DNA of 64,000 nucleotides from Lachnospiraceae bacterium (GTDB lineage Bacteria; Bacillota; Clostridia; Lachnospirales; Lachnospiraceae). The notes below the pieces were generated by a model. It ran no database searches. It saw only the letters and a list, made by a program, of their open reading frames with translations, and was not told the origin of the DNA. This document shows, piece after piece, positions 61,701-64,000 of this stretch (position 1 is its first letter; each line of letters starts with the position of its first letter). The stretch lies in contig JAILCX010000047.1 of the NCBI GenBank assembly GCA_024690205.1, positions 25,368 through 89,367 of the forward strand, read 5' to 3'. The translations under genes and the position numbers were made by a program.

Positions 61701-62546
61701 ATGAAGTATGTATATGAAATGCCATCGGAGATGCTAAAGGAATGTAAAAACGGCGGGACAGTCGAAAGATTTGATTATGATACCGAAACATATGATAAAA
61801 ATGATAGCAGACCTTTAAGAAAAGGAGCATGGGTCTATCTTCCTTATGGATATGATCCCGAAAAAAAGTATGACATACTTTATCTTCTTCATGGCGGAGG
61901 GGTTACCGAGGACTGGTGGTTTAAGACCTTTCCCGACACAGTGACCATCCTTGATAATATGATGGATAAAGGAATATGCGATCCGTGTATCATAGTGACA
62001 CCGACATATTACCGCGGAAATACCGAGGAAAATGCCGAGTATGTCACTGAACACTTCCATATCGAATTAAGAAAAGACCTTATCCCGGCCGTTGAAAAGC
62101 ATTATCTTACATATGCGGGAAAAGATGTATCTGAAAGCAACCTTGTTAAAACAAGGGACCACAGAGCCTTTGCGGGATTATCTTTAGGTTCGATGACAAC
62201 ATACCGCGCTGCATTATATAATAACTTTGATCTTTTTGCCTGGTACGGGCCTTTTTCGGGATGCTGCGGACCTAAGGGTGACCGTGATATCGAGATAGAA
62301 AGGATATGCCGTACGCTTAAGGAAGGCGCTGAAAAAGGTCTTTATCTTAAATACATGTTCTGCGCAAACGGAGATAAGGACATAGCATTTGAGGAACACA
62401 AAGATATCATGGAAAGGACATTGCCTGTTTGTCCCGAACTTAAAAAAGATGTTAATTACGACTTTTATATAATCCCGGGCGGAGTACACGATATGAAGGC
62501 ATGGCAGCTGCACCTTTATCATGCGCTGCAGATATTCTTTAAATGA
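61701..62546 (+). CDS. CE1-type esterase (feruloyl/acetyl esterase-like)
   Basis: The 281-residue alpha/beta hydrolase has the oxyanion stretch YLLHGGGVTEDWW, the nucleophile elbow GLSLGS (Ser161) and catalytic His263 in GGVHDM. This resembles the esterase D/CE1 group that includes feruloyl and acetyl-xylan esterases. There is no signal peptide, so it would act on imported fragments. With GH43 and GH127 in the window, a role in xylan side-chain removal is plausible. ATG 61701 is placed by GGAGGG; an upstream TTG overlaps that site. Confidence 0.82.
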   Translation: MKYVYEMPSEMLKECKNGGTVERFDYDTETYDKNDSRPLRKGAWVYLPYGYDPEKKYDILYLLHGGGVTEDWWFKTFPDTVTILDNMMDKGICDPCIIVTPTYYRGNTEENAEYVTEHFHIELRKDLIPAVEKHYLTYAGKDVSESNLVKTRDHRAFAGLSLGSMTTYRAALYNNFDLFAWYGPFSGCCGPKGDRDIEIERICRTLKEGAEKGLYLKYMFCANGDKDIAFEEHKDIMERTLPVCPELKKDVNYDFYIIPGGVHDMKAWQLHLYHALQIFFK

Positions 62547-63133
62547 TGGAAACGATAAGCGACAAAAACAGCATAAGGTTAAGACATCTTCGAAAAAGAG
62601 ATAAATTGAAACTCTCCGATCGCGAAAGCATGAGCAGGGATATCTTTGCGCACTTAAACAGCATCGACGAATACAAAAACGCTGATGCTTACCTTTTTTA
62701 TGTGGATTACAGAAGTGAAGTAATAACCACTCCCGTGATAAAAGAGATGTTAAAGCAAAAAAAGACCGTATATTGTCCAAAGGTTGAAGGGCTTGATATA
62801 GTGTTTTACAGGATATCTTCGTTTGACGAACTTAAAAGCGGTTATCAGGAGATACTTGAGCCGGAGGATATTGCACTAAACAGATTCGTTCCCGGTGTTC
62901 ATGATGGTAAAACTGTTGTTATCGTACCCGGCTCGGTATTTGATAGCGAAGGTAACCGGCTTGGATATGGTAAAGGTTTCTACGACAGGTTCTTTGCAAA
63001 GCACCCGAACCTTACTAAGATCGCAGTAGGCTTTGATCTTCAGATATATGACGGCACATTGCCGGGAAACAAAAATGATATCAAAATGGATATGATCGTC
63101 ACCGAAAGGCAGGTTATAAGAATAAATGGATGA
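62543..63133 (+). CDS. 5-formyltetrahydrofolate cyclo-ligase
   Basis: The 196-residue enzyme turns 5-formyl-THF into 5,10-methenyl-THF with ATP. It begins with basic RLRHLRKRDKLKLS and ends with the signature LGYGKGFYDRFF. VIVPGSVFD is the usual central strand. Its ATG overlaps the esterase stop by 4 nt (ATGA), and it overlaps proA by 8 nt. Confidence 0.94.
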   Translation: MMETISDKNSIRLRHLRKRDKLKLSDRESMSRDIFAHLNSIDEYKNADAYLFYVDYRSEVITTPVIKEMLKQKKTVYCPKVEGLDIVFYRISSFDELKSGYQEILEPEDIALNRFVPGVHDGKTVVIVPGSVFDSEGNRLGYGKGFYDRFFAKHPNLTKIAVGFDLQIYDGTLPGNKNDIKMDMIVTERQVIRING

Positions 63134-64000
63134 AAAACTGATCGAGTTATGCAAAAGATCTTATGATGTAAAGTACGAAATTGAAAAGCTTACTACCGAA
63201 AAGAAAAACGAAGCCCTTATGCTTGTAGCGGATAAGTTGATCAAACGTGCCGATGAGATAATTTCCGCAAATGATATCGACATCAAAAACGGTATCGAAA
63301 AAGGAATGAATGAGGGATTGTTAGATCGTCTTAAGCTCACAAAGGAAAGGATAGACGGCATAGCTGAAGGCGTTAGACTTGTTGCTGCATTGCCCGATCC
63401 TATCGGCGAGATCCTTGATGAAACAAGCGTTAAAAGCGGCCTTAAGATAAGAAAGATCCGTGTGCCCATGGGCGTTATAGGTATCATCTATGAGTCACGT
63501 CCCAATGTGACCGCCGATGCTTTTTCGCTCTGCTTTAAATCGGGAAACGCGGTTATATTAAAAGGCGGATCCGATGCCTTAAATTCAAATAAGATGATAA
63601 CCGCAGTCATTAGGGATGCATTAAGTGAACTTGGTATATCCCCTGATGCTATTTTGCTCATAGAATCAACTGACCGCGAAGTAACAAAAGAATTCATGAA
63701 GATGAAGCAGTATGTAGATCTTTTGATTCCTCGCGGAGGAGCCGGACTTATAAAGTCTGTCGTGGAAAATTCCCTTATTCCCGTAATAGAAACAGGAACG
63801 GGAAACTGTCACATCTTTGTTGATAAGAGTGCGGATCTTAATAAAGCAGTTGATGTCATACTTAATGCAAAGACACAGAGGATAGGTGTTTGTAACGCGA
63901 TGGAATCCCTTGTCGTTCACAAGGATATAGTTAACGAATTCATGCCTGTTCTTGCTAAAGCTCTTAAAGAAAAGAATGTTGAGATAAGAGCCGATGAACC
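63126..64000 (+). CDS. proA: gamma-glutamyl phosphate reductase, N-terminal part (3' end outside window)
   Basis: The first 291 residues of the aldehyde-dehydrogenase-fold enzyme of proline synthesis are present. They include PMGVIGIIYESRPNVTADA, LKGGSDALNSN, LLIPRGGAGLI, and the catalytic Cys256 in RIGVCNAMESL. The frame is open to the last base, and full-length enzymes have about 415 residues. No proB lies upstream, so it may follow. Confidence 0.96.
   Translation, partial: MDEKLIELCKRSYDVKYEIEKLTTEKKNEALMLVADKLIKRADEIISANDIDIKNGIEKGMNEGLLDRLKLTKERIDGIAEGVRLVAALPDPIGEILDETSVKSGLKIRKIRVPMGVIGIIYESRPNVTADAFSLCFKSGNAVILKGGSDALNSNKMITAVIRDALSELGISPDAILLIESTDREVTKEFMKMKQYVDLLIPRGGAGLIKSVVENSLIPVIETGTGNCHIFVDKSADLNKAVDVILNAKTQRIGVCNAMESLVVHKDIVNEFMPVLAKALKEKNVEIRADE

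Overview
This window looks like chromosome from a motile, fibre-degrading member of the Lachnospiraceae (Clostridia), possibly close to Butyrivibrio or Pseudobutyrivibrio. The evidence is the syntenic housekeeping block rpmF-plsX-acpP-rnc-smc-ftsY-(ilvA)-ylxM-ffh-rpsP-khpA-rimM-trmD-rplS-lepB-rbgA-rnhB-ylqG-ylqH-yraN, strong AGGAGG-type ribosome sites, moderately low GC, AGA/AGG arginine and CTT leucine codons, and intracellular plant-polysaccharide enzymes (GH127, GH43, CE1-type esterase). No database search was run, so names rest on motifs, length and gene order.

Layout. 1-6.3 kb: end of a GH127 gene, gpmA, a membrane protein overlapping a response regulator, an AraC regulator divergent from a GH43 gene, and a sensor kinase. 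6.3-9.7 kb: a CcdA-TlpA fusion, a lipoprotein and a membrane protein of unknown role. 9.8-14.4 kb: cheV followed by a 1172-residue acidic membrane protein that carries ten copies of a motif resembling the CheY-binding N-terminus of FliM. This is the most unusual thing in the window. 14.4-20.4 kb: hisH-hisF-ung-lysA, an XpaC/TelA pair, and a tRNA-Leu. 20.5-30 kb: an orphan zinc-finger anti-sigma-like protein, polA, coaE, an FtsA-like ATPase, an MBL hydrolase, an ACT/DUF711 pair and a diguanylate cyclase. 30-34 kb: tmcAL, pta-ackA, DUF177-rpmF. 34-52.4 kb: the conserved lipid, RNase III, SMC, SRP, ribosome, signal peptidase and RNase HII block. 52.5-59.7 kb: a MORN-repeat protein, a zinc-ribbon protein, phoH, a degenerate HD-domain membrane protein, a MurJ/SpoVB-like flippase and a flavoprotein. 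59.7-61.7 kb: a likely acquired module of a small regulator-like gene, two long palindromic repeats around a promoter, and a DUF4143 ATPase. 61.7-64 kb: an esterase, 5-formyl-THF cyclo-ligase, and proA running off the window.

Several regulatory arrangements stand out. At least four genes have a -10 box only 6-7 nt from the start codon, which implies leaderless mRNAs. Terminators are fused to the next gene's promoter (ylxM) or ribosome site (rnc). Two mutually exclusive hairpins cover the first lepB ribosome site, and three copies of one 12-mer lie between the AraC and GH43 genes. Motility-related genes (cheV, a FliK-like gene, a free FlhB C-terminal domain) are scattered among housekeeping genes, and no flagellar operon is present.
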